Shown: positions 18,687 to 28,146, numbered from the stretch's first letter. The stretch is DNA of 64,000 bases from Pseudomonas oryzagri (GCF_020831405.1 NZ_JAJHPU010000019.1:186001-250000), one strand, 5' to 3'. Made by a program: numbers and translations. Notes: generated by a model not told the origin, from the letters alone.

Positions 18687-18720
18687 TCCGATTATCGAAC
18701 CACAGTTCGATTATCGCAAT
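18687..18720. promoter_or_regulatory. Tandem PcaR operator upstream of pcaR
   Basis: Core copies CGATTATCG (18689-18697 and 18708-18716) with 19-bp spacing, in the reverse sense of those near catI. The site overlaps the last codons and stop codon (18694-18692) of the upstream zapE-like gene. Confidence 0.85.
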
Positions 18721-19768
18721 CCACCGCGCGCAGCTGCGCCAGGCGGCTGCGGGTGCGCGCGAAGTCGGCCTGGGCGCGCTTCACGCACAGCTCGTCGAGG
18801 GCCACCGCGCTGCCGAGCAGCAGCTGCACGCCGCTGTCGTAGGCGATGTCGACGAAGTTGAGAAAGCGCTGCTGGACGTCTACGGAGCGCTGGTCCAGCG
18901 GCGGAATCTCGCTGATCGCCAGGCAGGCGAAGTGCCGGCACAGCCATAGGTAGTCGGCGGTGGCGCTGGGCGCCTCGAACAGGTCGGCGAACCTCAGCCA
19001 CAGGCGGTCCTGGCTGCGCGCCAGCGGCTTGAGGCGCAGGCGGTTGACGGCAAGCGGCTCCCCTGCCCCGTCCGGCGCCAGTCCCAAGGCCTCGGCCAGG
19101 TGCGCCTCGGCGGCGGCCGCCGGCCAGCAGTAGCGGCCCCAGTCGCGCGCGCTGAGCGGTCGATAGTCGCGGCCGCCGTCCAGCTCGATGACCGTCAGGC
19201 GCTGCTGCAGGAGGCGGATGAACGGCTTGAAACGCTCGTGGTAGAGCGGATTGGGACATAGCGCGGCGGGCGCGTAGTTGGAGGTGAGCACCACGCCGAC
19301 CTGCTCGTGCAGCAGGTGCTGGAGCAGGCGGCCGAGCAGGATGGCGTCGCCGATGTCGTGGACGTGGAACTCGTCGAAGCACAACAGACGCACCTCCCCT
19401 GCCAGCTCGCGGGCGACCAGCGCCAGCGGATCGGGCTGCCCGGTGAAGCGCAGCAGACGCTGCTGGACGTCCTGCAGGAAGGCGTGGAAGTGCACGCGGC
19501 GCTTGGCGGTGAGCGGGGCGGCGGCGAAGAAGGCGTCGAGCACCAGGCTCTTGCCGCGCCCTACCCCGCCCCACAGGTACACCCCGCCGCTGTGCCGGCG
19601 CAGCCAGCCGCGCCGGCCGCCGAGCTGGCGCTGCACCCAGTCGGCCAGGCGCGCGAAGGCGGCCTGCTGGGCGGCGTCGGCGGAGAGGCCGCGTTCGGCG
19701 AGCTGGGCGGCGAAGCCCTGGCGCAGGGTGGCGGCGAGGTTGGCGGGGACGGGTTGGGCGGCGGGCAT
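18692..19768 (-). CDS. zapE: ZapE/AFG1-family P-loop ATPase
   Basis: 358 aa AAA+-like ATPase of the AFG1 family, whose bacterial member ZapE associates with the cell-division ring. Walker A is GGVGRGKS near residue 70 and Walker B is LLCFDEFHVHDIGDA near residue 130. TSNYAPAALCPNPLYHERF is a conserved sensor region. Length suits the family. It sits between pcaHG and pcaR without functional link to catabolism; a second zapE elsewhere in the genome is possible. Its 3' end encodes part of the PcaR operator, which constrains the C-terminal residues. Confidence 0.85.
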   Translation of the reverse strand: MPAAQPVPANLAATLRQGFAAQLAERGLSADAAQQAAFARLADWVQRQLGGRRGWLRRHSGGVYLWGGVGRGKSLVLDAFFAAAPLTAKRRVHFHAFLQDVQQRLLRFTGQPDPLALVARELAGEVRLLCFDEFHVHDIGDAILLGRLLQHLLHEQVGVVLTSNYAPAALCPNPLYHERFKPFIRLLQQRLTVIELDGGRDYRPLSARDWGRYCWPAAAAEAHLAEALGLAPDGAGEPLAVNRLRLKPLARSQDRLWLRFADLFEAPSATADYLWLCRHFACLAISEIPPLDQRSVDVQQRFLNFVDIAYDSGVQLLLGSAVALDELCVKRAQADFARTRSRLAQLRAVDCDNRTVVR

Positions 19769-19792
19769 CGGAGCGAAATTCTCGACATGACG

Positions 19793-19819
19793 AACCCGCG
19801 CTGCCAGGCAGCGCGGGTT
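19793..19819 (-). terminator. Hairpin in the pcaG-zapE gap
   Basis: AACCCGCGCTGCC and its exact complement are separated by one base, so a 12-bp stem with a 3-base loop forms. The T run is short, so termination of the pcaHG transcript is plausible but not certain. Confidence 0.45.
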
Positions 19820-20004
19820 CTTGGGGTCAACGGCAGAATGAGAGGGGTCTACAAAACTCGGCGCAGCGGTTCTGCCGAGGCGTGCAGGCGCAGCACCTGT
19901 CGGCGATCCTCTCGCCGCCAGGCATTTCCCGCATCCCTGCAGGTCCCCTTGCGACTAGTGCGGCCAGCCTGCACGACGACGCCAGACGAGTCTTGGGGCT
20001 GCAC

Positions 20005-20595
20005 TCAGAAGTCGAAGAATACCGTCTCGCCCTCACCCTGGATGCGGATGTCGAAGCGGTAGGCGGTCTTGCCGTCCACCTCGCAGCGCTTGGCCACCAG
20101 GGTCTGCCGACGCTCCACCGCCTCGATCAGGTTCAGCACCGGATCGGCGGCGTTGGCCTCCACTTCGTCGTCGAAGTAGATGCGCGTCTGCAGCTGGATG
20201 TTGATCCCGCGGGCGAACAGCGACACGTTGATGTGCGGCGCCTGCTTGCCCACCGCGCCCGGCTTGACGGTCTGCACCGTCCATTCGCCGGCGTCGAAGG
20301 TGGTGGCGGTGCGGCCGAAACCGTTGAACGGCTTTTCCAGGTCGTAGGCGCAGTCGTAGACGCCTTCATGGTTGGCCTGCCAGAGCTCGAGGAAGGAGTC
20401 GCGCACCAGGTGGCCGTTGCCGTCGAACACCCGGCCGATCAGCACGATGTGCTCGCCGGCGGCGTCCGGCTTGGCCATCTCGTTCCAGATCTCCTGGTCG
20501 CGGGTCGGGTTGCCGGCGGCGGCCAGCGCCAGGCCGATGTGGACGTAGGGGCCGGCGGTCTGCGAAGGGGTTTCCGGCAGCAGGTCGAAATTCAT
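20005..20595 (-). CDS. pcaG: Protocatechuate 3,4-dioxygenase, alpha subunit
   Basis: 196 aa subunit of the intradiol dioxygenase that opens protocatechuate to 3-carboxy-cis,cis-muconate. The N-terminus TPSQTAGPYVHIGLA and the GKQAPHINVSLFARG segment are typical of the alpha subunit, which keeps the fold but not the iron ligands. The start at 20595 gives MNFDLLPE and the normal length. It follows pcaH by 14 bp with an AGGAG site, so the two are co-expressed from the pcaH promoter. Confidence 0.96.
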   Translation of the reverse strand: MNFDLLPETPSQTAGPYVHIGLALAAAGNPTRDQEIWNEMAKPDAAGEHIVLIGRVFDGNGHLVRDSFLELWQANHEGVYDCAYDLEKPFNGFGRTATTFDAGEWTVQTVKPGAVGKQAPHINVSLFARGINIQLQTRIYFDDEVEANAADPVLNLIEAVERRQTLVAKRCEVDGKTAYRFDIRIQGEGETVFFDF

Positions 20596-20609
20596 GGTCG
20601 GCTCCTCTC

Positions 20610-21329
20610 TCACTGGTTCTCGAAGTGGGTCTTGCGCTGGCCGCGCAGGACGATGTCGAAGCGGTAGGCCAGGCTGTCCATGGGCGTGCCCATGCTCATG
20701 TCCAGGCGACCGATCAGGGTTTGCACGGCGTCCGGGTTGGCGAGGGTGCGGACGATCGGGCACTTCGGAATCAGCGGATCGCCCTCGAAGTACATCTGGG
20801 TGATCAGCTTGGTGGAGATCGACGGGCCGGCGATCGACACGTGGATGTGCGACGGACGCCACTCGTTCGGGCCGTTGCGCCACGGGTAGGGACCGGGCTT
20901 GATGGTGCGGAAGAAGTAGTTGCCGTTGGCGTCGGTCAGGGTGCGGCCGACACCGCCGAAGTTGGGGTCGAGCGGCGCCAGGTAGCGGTCGTTCTTGTGG
21001 CGGTAGCGGCCGCCGGCGTTGGCCTGCCACATCTCCACCAGGGTGTGCGGGATCGGCTGGCCGTACTGGTCGACCACGCGGCCGAACATGATGATCCGCT
21101 CGCCCACCGGCAGACCGCCGTTGTTGAAGTTGAGCAGCAGGTCGTTGTCGTACTTGCCGAGCTTCAGGTGCGAGAAGTCCGGACCGGTAGTCTCGGAGAT
21201 CGACTGCGGGATGCTCACCAGCGCCTGACGCGGCGAGCGCGGCACGGAGGTCTTGTAGTCGGGGGTGTAGGCCTTGGGCTGCCAGTTGCGGTCACGGGTG
21301 ACGAACCGGCTGTTTTCCGCGTCGTGCAT
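20610..21329 (-). CDS. pcaH: Protocatechuate 3,4-dioxygenase, beta subunit
   Basis: 239 aa iron-carrying subunit of protocatechuate 3,4-dioxygenase. The Fe(III) ligands are Tyr in [11 protein letters not shown], Tyr in [11 protein letters not shown] and two His in [11 protein letters not shown]. Length and N-terminus are as usual. It is the first gene of pcaHG. A dyad resembling a PcaQ site (21427-21442) lies about 100 bp upstream. No PcaR box is visible here, so pcaHG probably answers to PcaQ rather than PcaR. Confidence 0.96.
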   Translation of the reverse strand: MHDAENSRFVTRDRNWQPKAYTPDYKTSVPRSPRQALVSIPQSISETTGPDFSHLKLGKYDNDLLLNFNNGGLPVGERIIMFGRVVDQYGQPIPHTLVEMWQANAGGRYRHKNDRYLAPLDPNFGGVGRTLTDANGNYFFRTIKPGPYPWRNGPNEWRPSHIHVSIAGPSISTKLITQMYFEGDPLIPKCPIVRTLANPDAVQTLIGRLDMSMGTPMDSLAYRFDIVLRGQRKTHFENQ

Positions 21330-21426
21330 GCTGCGTTCCTCTTGTTGGAGTTGTCGGAGCGGATCTGAGTGAGTTCAGTCTGCCCGGCTGCCCGCGTTGA
21401 GGAAATTGAATTGTACTGCTTGTTCC

Positions 21427-21442
21427 ATAACTTAATGGTTAT
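21427..21442. promoter_or_regulatory. Candidate PcaQ (LysR-type) operator upstream of pcaH
   Basis: ATAACTTAATGGTTAT is a dyad with a T-N11-A core and fits the ATAACC-N4-GGTTAA pattern described for PcaQ in rhizobia with one change per half. A pcaQ-like gene lies at 25415-26377. Confidence 0.6.
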
Positions 21443-21930
21443 GACAAAGCACTTCGCTACGGCCTGCGGATGCGACCAGACACCGCACTGTCAAAGTCCC
21501 TGCAGCGCCGCGCCGGCCTTGAATCCCAGCCGCTGCGCGGGCGGCGCCGACGGGCGGGCGGCGCGGAGGCAACCGCTACGCCGACGGGTTATCCGTCCCC
21601 CACCCGCCGGCGCCGGCGGCACCTCGAACAGGTCGGCTACCTGGCCATAGGCGATGAGCTGGTAGGTCGTCCTCTGCCAGTCCGTGTTGATCGCCGAGAT
21701 GACTTTCGAGTTCGTCATTGCGCCACATGCGGGACGGTGCGGAGGTCCCGCCAGGCGTCGCTCGACTGCCGGCTGAAGAAGATGGCGCAGTATTGAAGCG
21801 TCCGACAAAAAGACCCGCCGCGCCCGGGAACGAGCGTCGCAAAAGGCAATCGAAGAGGATCGCCGCCATCGCCTCGCGCGTACCGAGGCACCGGCGGCAT
21901 GCCCAACGACGCCTCGACGATCCCCCGAAC
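21443..21930. other. Intergenic region without a confident gene
   Basis: About 490 bp between the pcaH promoter and an exported-protein gene. A minus-strand frame at 21491-21717 (75 codons, starting MTNSKVISAINTDWQRT) has a protein-like first half but no ribosome site and a basic low-complexity second half; I treat it as a doubtful or decayed ORF. Nothing else stands out. Confidence 0.4.
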
Positions 21931-22677
21931 ATGATGAAAACAAACCTGCGGATTGCCGTCCTGTGGCCAGGACTGCTGCTCTGGGCCGCCTGCATGGCAC
22001 CCGCCGCCAGCGCGGCGCGTCCGGAAAACCCGGCGGTGGGCGCCCTGGTGGAAAGCGCCTCCCGTGACCTCGGCGCCGGACGCACGGAGGCGGCGGCGGC
22101 CACCCTGGAGCGCGCCCAGCGCATCGAGCCGGGCAATCCGGTGATCGTCCACTACCTCGGCCAGGTTCGCCTGCGCCAGGGCAACTACCAGCAGGCCGAG
22201 GCGCTGGCCGCCAAATCCGACGTCCTCTCCGGGGGCGACCGCACGCTGCACGAACGCAACGTCTGGCTGAGCAACGCCGCCCGGCAGGCCGCCGCAGAGA
22301 ACCTCTCCCCTGCCATGGCCGAGCAAAACGAACGACTGGCCCGACAACAGCAGCTCGACGAGGAAATCGCGGCGCGGCGGATGGCCGAAGAGCAACTGGC
22401 GCAGGAACAGGCCGCCGCCAGGGAGTGGGACGAACGCCAGGCGCGGCGATTCGACGACGAATTCGGGGAGGACGCTCGACGTCAGGACCTGCAGAAAGCA
22501 GCCTACGACCCGGAGTACGACCCGCGCATCGAGCGCATCCCCCGCGGCCATCGGCCACCCCGCGGGCTATGCCGCATCTGGTTCCCCGGGCGCCCGCCGG
22601 GCAAACAGCCGCCCCCCGGCGACTGCCGCACGCTGGAACGCCGACTGCCGGCAGGCGCCTGGCTGATCGGTTCCTGA
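21931..22677 (+). CDS. Exported TPR-like protein of unknown function
   Basis: 248 aa. An N-terminal signal sequence (VLWPGLLLWAACMAPAASA) is followed by a tetratricopeptide-like helical segment (residues about 30-95, LVESASRDLGAGRTEAAAATL). A charged coiled coil rich in Glu, Gln and Arg (residues about 125-190) comes next, then a Pro/Arg/Gly-rich C-terminus with RIPRGHRPPRG and PGRPPGKQPPPGDC, a motif seen in other secreted pseudomonad proteins. The Cys at the signal end has a poor lipobox. The ribosome site is weak. It is a single gene, convergent with pobA across a repeat-rich gap. Function unknown; a cell-envelope role is an inference. Confidence 0.7.
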   Translation: MMKTNLRIAVLWPGLLLWAACMAPAASAARPENPAVGALVESASRDLGAGRTEAAAATLERAQRIEPGNPVIVHYLGQVRLRQGNYQQAEALAAKSDVLSGGDRTLHERNVWLSNAARQAAAENLSPAMAEQNERLARQQQLDEEIAARRMAEEQLAQEQAAAREWDERQARRFDDEFGEDARRQDLQKAAYDPEYDPRIERIPRGHRPPRGLCRIWFPGRPPGKQPPPGDCRTLERRLPAGAWLIGS

Positions 22678-22710
22678 TCCACTCCGGGTGTCCCCGGCAG
22701 GGCAGCCACT

Positions 22711-22807
22711 GTAGGGGCGAATTCATTCGCCAAAGGGGTGCGAAGCGCCCCTCCGCACCACCAAGGGCAGGCCATTGGCCTGCTTGGCGAATGAATTCGC
22801 CCCACAG
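22711..22807. repeat. REP-like palindromic unit (type A), copy 2
   Basis: Same arms as the unit at 5571, but with a longer 57-base spacer that itself contains a small inverted repeat (GGCAGGCCATTGGCCTGC). Confidence 0.75.
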
Positions 22808-22837
22808 GGATGCGAGGGTCGTCAGCGCGCCGGTCGC

Positions 22838-22874
22838 AAAAAAAACCGCCCGTACCTGAGAGGTGGCGGGCGGC
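22838..22874 (-). terminator. Intrinsic terminator after pobA
   Basis: Minus-strand stem CCGCCCGC...GTACGGGCGG followed by eight T residues, about 210 bp past the pobA stop. It is a close relative of the benF terminator at 5473-5509, sharing flanking sequence. Confidence 0.8.
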
Positions 22875-22941
22875 CAAGGGGACGAACGTTGCCAGCCCCA
22901 GCGGGCGGCCTCGCCGCAGCGGGGACGGAGACGGGCTCTTT

Positions 22942-23001
22942 TGTAGGGGCGAATTCATTCGCCAACGCGGCCCCGGTCAGGCGAATGAATTCGCCCCTAC
23001 A
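22942..23001. repeat. REP-like palindromic unit (type A), copy 3
   Basis: Arms GTAGGGGCGAATTCATTC and GAATGAATTCGCCCCTAC. Together with the terminator at 22838 it forms a composite block also present at 5473-5629. Confidence 0.8.
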
Positions 23002-23086
23002 GAACATCGTGCCGGCAGGCCCGCGAAGGGACCTGCCGGCCATCGGGCCTCGCCCGCTCAACGGCCGCCGCACGCGGCCGGGCGAC

Positions 23087-24424
<1,338 letters not shown>

Positions 24425-24439
24425 TCAAGGCCAGCCCCG

Positions 24440-25384
24440 ATGAAACCGTCCGCCGCCGCCGTTCCCGTATTCACCCTGTATGGCGGCGAGCTGTCCTGGC
24501 CGACGCCCGACCTGCTGCACTGCGAGTCGATTGCCGAGCGCAGCCGCCTGCACGACTGGGAGATCCGCCCGCATCGCCACGGCGATCTCGCCCAGCTGCT
24601 GTACCTGCGCCGGGGCGTCGCGCGGATGGAAATCGAGGGCCGGCAGATCGCGGTCGAGCAGGCCGCGGTGCAGGTGATCCCGCCGCTGACCATCCACGGC
24701 TTTCGTTTCTCCACCGACGTCGACGGCTACATCGTCACCCTGGCGGCGCCCTTGCTGGCCAACCTGCAGGCGCATCTGGGCACGCAGCAGGCGGTGCTCG
24801 CCCAGCCCGGCCTGTACCTGCTCGGCGACGACGAGCTGCGCCATGTCGACGCGCTGTTCCAGGCCATCGCCGAGGAGTACGCCAGCGCCGCCGCGCCGGG
24901 GCGCGACCTGCTGCTGCAATCCTTGATCGCCGCGCTGGCGGTATGGCTGAGCCGCCGCCTGGCCGCCCCGCCGAGCAGCGAGCGCGGCCTGGGCGGCCCG
25001 CGTCAGGGCGGCCCGCGTACGGGCGACCGGCGTCCCGGCGGCCCGCGCGGCGAGCGGGCCGGCGAATACCTGGCGCACTTCACCCAGCTGCTCGAAGCGC
25101 ACTTTCGCGAGCACTGGGCGGTCGAGGAGTACGCGCGCCGGCTGGACATTTCCACCGCGCACCTGAACGGCATCTGTCGCCGCCTGCACGGCCACAGCGC
25201 GCTGGGCCTGCTGCACCAGCGGCTGCTCTTGGAGGCCAAGCGCAACCTGATCTACACCAGCCTGACGGTGAACCAGATCGCCGAACTGCTCGGCTTCAGC
25301 GAGCCGGCCTACTTCACCCGCTTCTTCAAGCGCCTGACCGACACCACGCCCGGCGCCTTCCGCCGCGGCGAGGGCCGTCCGTAA
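24440..25384 (+). CDS. pobR: AraC-family activator of pobA
   Basis: 314 aa regulator, probably sensing 4-hydroxybenzoate and activating the divergent pobA. The N-terminal cupin-like sensor carries HDWEIRPHRHGDLAQLLYL near residue 40. The C-terminal double helix-turn-helix includes WAVEEYARRLDISTAHLN and TVNQIAELLGFSEPAYFTRFFKR. Between the two domains (residues about 185-210) lies an unusual Gly/Pro/Arg-rich linker with repeated GGPR units, unlike the short hinges of relatives. The start at 24440 is the only ATG near pobA that gives a normal-length protein. The Acinetobacter PobR is of the IclR family; this one is the pseudomonad AraC type. Confidence 0.88.
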   Translation: MKPSAAAVPVFTLYGGELSWPTPDLLHCESIAERSRLHDWEIRPHRHGDLAQLLYLRRGVARMEIEGRQIAVEQAAVQVIPPLTIHGFRFSTDVDGYIVTLAAPLLANLQAHLGTQQAVLAQPGLYLLGDDELRHVDALFQAIAEEYASAAAPGRDLLLQSLIAALAVWLSRRLAAPPSSERGLGGPRQGGPRTGDRRPGGPRGERAGEYLAHFTQLLEAHFREHWAVEEYARRLDISTAHLNGICRRLHGHSALGLLHQRLLLEAKRNLIYTSLTVNQIAELLGFSEPAYFTRFFKRLTDTTPGAFRRGEGRP

Positions 25385-25414
25385 GCGGCGGCTCGCCCGC
25401 CGCCGGCCAGCGGC

Positions 25415-26377
25415 TCAGGCGGGCGCCTGTCCCTCCGCCGTCCCCGCCCCGCGCTCACCGGCCACCTCGCGCAACGCCGCGCAGAACCACTGCGCCGCCG
25501 CCGGCAGCGGCCGCGCGCTGCTGGTGCAGATGCCGATGGAGCCGCCCGGCTCGCGGATGCCGAGGGCCAGTTCCTTGAGCAGGCCCTCGGCCAGGTCGTG
25601 GCTCACCGCGTCCTGCGGCGCCACCCAGATCGCCTCGCTGTCCAGCACGTAGCGGCGGCCCAGGGCGATCGACAGGGTCTCCAGGCACTGCGCGGCCGGC
25701 GGCACGCCCCACTGCACGAACAGGCTGTCGGCGTATTTGCGGATGGTGGTGCCGGCCGGCGGCAGCACCCGCGGGTAGTCGGCCAGGCGCGCCAGCGCCT
25801 CGGCGCCGCCCGCCCGCTCGGCGATGCCCAGCAACGGATGGCCCGCGCGCACCACCAGGGTCATGGATTCGCTGTACAGGTGCTCGAAGATCAGCCCCTG
25901 GATCTCCGGGCTGTCGGTCATCCGGCCGACCACCAGGTCCAGCTCGCCGACCTTGAGCTGGGCGAGCAGCTGGGCGCTGGAGCCGCCGGCCACCTGGATC
26001 GCCAGCGCGCCGTGGCGGCGATGCAGGCGGGCGATGACCTCGGGCAGCAGGCGACTTTCCACCGTCGATAGCGCGCCGACGCGCACCTCGCCGCCCTGCG
26101 GCTCGCTGCCGCGCACCACGCCCACGCCGTCGCGCAGCGACTGCACGCAGGGCCCGGCGTAGCGCAGGAAGGTTTCGCCGGCGGCGGTCAGCACCACGCC
26201 GCTCTTGCCGCGCTCGAACAGCTGGTGGTCGAGGATGCCCTCGAGTTCCTTGAGGGTCTTGGAAATCGCCGGCTGGCTCACCGCCAGGCTGTCGGCGGCG
26301 CGGGCGAAGCTGCGCAGGCGGGCGATCTCGAGGAAGCACACCAGGTGGCGGAACTTGATGCGGTTGTCGATGTTCAT
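25415..26377 (-). CDS. pcaQ: LysR-family regulator, PcaQ-like
   Basis: 320 aa LysR-type regulator. The helix-turn-helix (residues about 7-65) shows FRHLVCFLEIARLRSFARAA and SQPAISKTLKELE, the pattern of the PcaQ/GbpR/CbbR-like group, and an effector-binding domain follows. PcaQ activates pcaHG and related genes in response to 3-carboxymuconate or carboxymuconolactone-type intermediates in rhizobia. A matching dyad is upstream of pcaH. It lies downstream of pcaK (156 bp) and converges with pobR across 30 bp. Assignment rests on family features and context. Confidence 0.8.
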   Translation of the reverse strand: MNIDNRIKFRHLVCFLEIARLRSFARAADSLAVSQPAISKTLKELEGILDHQLFERGKSGVVLTAAGETFLRYAGPCVQSLRDGVGVVRGSEPQGGEVRVGALSTVESRLLPEVIARLHRRHGALAIQVAGGSSAQLLAQLKVGELDLVVGRMTDSPEIQGLIFEHLYSESMTLVVRAGHPLLGIAERAGGAEALARLADYPRVLPPAGTTIRKYADSLFVQWGVPPAAQCLETLSIALGRRYVLDSEAIWVAPQDAVSHDLAEGLLKELALGIREPGGSIGICTSSARPLPAAAQWFCAALREVAGERGAGTAEGQAPA

Positions 26378-26533
26378 CGGCGCAGGTCATCCAGAAACGA
26401 TACCGCGACTGTGGCACAGCGCGGCGCCGGGCCAAAGGGTGGTCGGCGATTTTCCGGCCACCCCGCCGCCGATCCGCGGCGGACCGGCGCCCTCGCCAGC
26501 AAGACGAGGGCTGCCGGCAGTCAGCGACGCTGC

Positions 26534-27883
26534 TCAGGTGGCATCGGCGTGGCTGACCAGGCCCTTGATGACGATAGCGCAGGTGGCGATGCCCGCCGGC
26601 ACCACCAGGGCGGTGAGCACCTGCTCGAAGTTCCAGCCCAGGCCCAGCAGGGTGGCGCCGATCCAGGCGCCGAGGATCGCGCCGCAACGGCCGATGCCGA
26701 GCATCCAGGACACCCCGGTGGCGCGCCCCTGGGTCGGATAGAAGCGCGCGGCCAGCGACGGCATCGCCGACTGCGCACCGTTGATGCACATGCCGGCCAG
26801 CAGCACCAGGGTCGCCAGCAGGGTCACCTCGCCCAGGCTCTGGCCGACGAAGTAGGCGAACACCCCGGCCAGCAGGTAGAACACGCCGATCACCTTGTGC
26901 GGGTTGATGCGATCCATCGCCCAGCCCACGCCCACCGCGCTGAGCACACCGCCGAACTGGAACAGCGCGCCGGTGAAGGCGGCCTGCTCCATGCTCGCGC
27001 CGCTGTCGCGCAGCAGGGTCGGCAGCCAGCTGCTGAGCAGATAGACGATCACCAGGCCCATGAAGTAGGTCAGCCAGAGCAGCAGGGTGCCGGCGCTGTA
27101 GGTGCCGGAGAAGATCACCTTGAACACGTTGCCGCTCTGCACGGTGTTCTGCTCGGGCACGCTGAAGCCGCTGGCCATCGCCACCTCGGCCGGCGCGATC
27201 GGCGCCAGCACGCGGCGGACCTTGTCGGTGCCGCGGTTGCGCACCACCAGAAAGCGCGCCGACTCCGGCAGCCAGAGCAGCAGCGCACCGGCCAGGATCA
27301 GCGGCAGGATGCCGCCGAGCAGCAGCAGGCTGTGCCAGCCGAAGGCCGGAATCAGCTTGGCGGAGACGAAACCGCCGCACGCCATCCCGAGGTTGAAGCC
27401 GCAGAACATGCTGGTCACCAGCAGCGACTTGAGGCGCTCGGGGGTGTACTCGGAGAGCAGCGTGGTGGCGTTGGGCATGGCGGCGCCCAGGCCCAGGCCG
27501 GTGAGGAAGCGCAGCGCCACCAGCTGTTCGATATTGCCGCTGAAGGCCGAGAGCAGGCTGAACAGCCCGAACAGGAACACCGCGCCGAACAGCACCAGGC
27601 GACGGCCGAAGCGGTCGGCCAGCGGGCCGGAGCCCAGTGCGCCGAACATCATGCCGAACAGCGCCGCGCTCATCACCGGGCCGAGGCTGGCCCGCTCGAT
27701 GCCCCACTCCTGGGTCAGCGCCGGGGCGATGAAGCCCATGGCCGAGGTATCCAGGCCGTCGAGGAAGACGATGAGAAAGCACAGCGCGACGATGCGCCAC
27801 TGATAGGCGGACAGCGGCTGCGCGTTGATGAACGACTGAACGTCGAGAGTACCGGCGACCGGTAGCTGGGCAGAACTTGTCAT
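26534..27883 (-). CDS. pcaK: 4-hydroxybenzoate/protocatechuate MFS transporter
   Basis: 449 aa inner-membrane AAHS-family symporter. The first helix holds FLDGLDTSAMGFIAPALT, the conserved Asp-rich PcaK motif, and LADRFGRR lies in the 2-3 loop; 12 helices are expected. The N-terminus LDVQSFINAQPLS is close to known PcaK proteins. Its start is preceded by AAAACAACA, a Crc/Hfq-like motif. A PcaR operator lies 231-263 bp upstream, leaving a long structured leader. PcaK also acts in chemotaxis to aromatic acids in P. putida. Confidence 0.92.
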   Translation of the reverse strand: MTSSAQLPVAGTLDVQSFINAQPLSAYQWRIVALCFLIVFLDGLDTSAMGFIAPALTQEWGIERASLGPVMSAALFGMMFGALGSGPLADRFGRRLVLFGAVFLFGLFSLLSAFSGNIEQLVALRFLTGLGLGAAMPNATTLLSEYTPERLKSLLVTSMFCGFNLGMACGGFVSAKLIPAFGWHSLLLLGGILPLILAGALLLWLPESARFLVVRNRGTDKVRRVLAPIAPAEVAMASGFSVPEQNTVQSGNVFKVIFSGTYSAGTLLLWLTYFMGLVIVYLLSSWLPTLLRDSGASMEQAAFTGALFQFGGVLSAVGVGWAMDRINPHKVIGVFYLLAGVFAYFVGQSLGEVTLLATLVLLAGMCINGAQSAMPSLAARFYPTQGRATGVSWMLGIGRCGAILGAWIGATLLGLGWNFEQVLTALVVPAGIATCAIVIKGLVSHADAT

Positions 27884-27892
27884 TGTTGTTTT
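27884..27892 (-). promoter_or_regulatory. CA motif (candidate Hfq/Crc site) at the pcaK start
   Basis: AAAACAACA directly precedes the pcaK ATG and follows an AAGG Shine-Dalgarno. Confidence 0.55.
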
Positions 27893-27995
27893 CCTTGAGA
27901 GGCGTTTTCCGCCGGACGGGACCGTGTACCGGCCCCGCCGACGGAACGGAGCATCGCTGACCAGGATCGACCTTTCGGGCGACAGGGAGCCCGCG

Positions 27996-28017
27996 GCAGG
28001 GCGCTGGTGCGCCCTGC
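27996..28017 (-). other. Stable hairpin in the pcaK leader
   Basis: A perfect 9-bp stem (GCAGGGCGC with its complement) with a 4-base loop lies between the PcaR operator and the pcaK start, inside a leader of about 200 bases. No T run follows; a regulatory or mRNA-stability role is possible. Confidence 0.45.
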
Positions 28018-28113
28018 CCGCTCGAATCCGGGTTGATGCTCGTCGTTGTCGTTGGCCGCGCTAGGCTCGAGCGCGGCAGCTCGGACACTACGAAGCCGCG
28101 CGCCTTCGCTCAA

Positions 28114-28146
28114 TCCGATAATCGACATTGGGTTCGATCAGCGAAC
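28114..28146. promoter_or_regulatory. Tandem PcaR operator upstream of pcaK
   Basis: CGATAATCG at 28116-28124 and the degenerate CGATCAGCG at 28135-28143 keep the 19-bp spacing of the operators near catI and pcaR. The flanking GTTCG and CGAAC bases are conserved. Confidence 0.75.
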
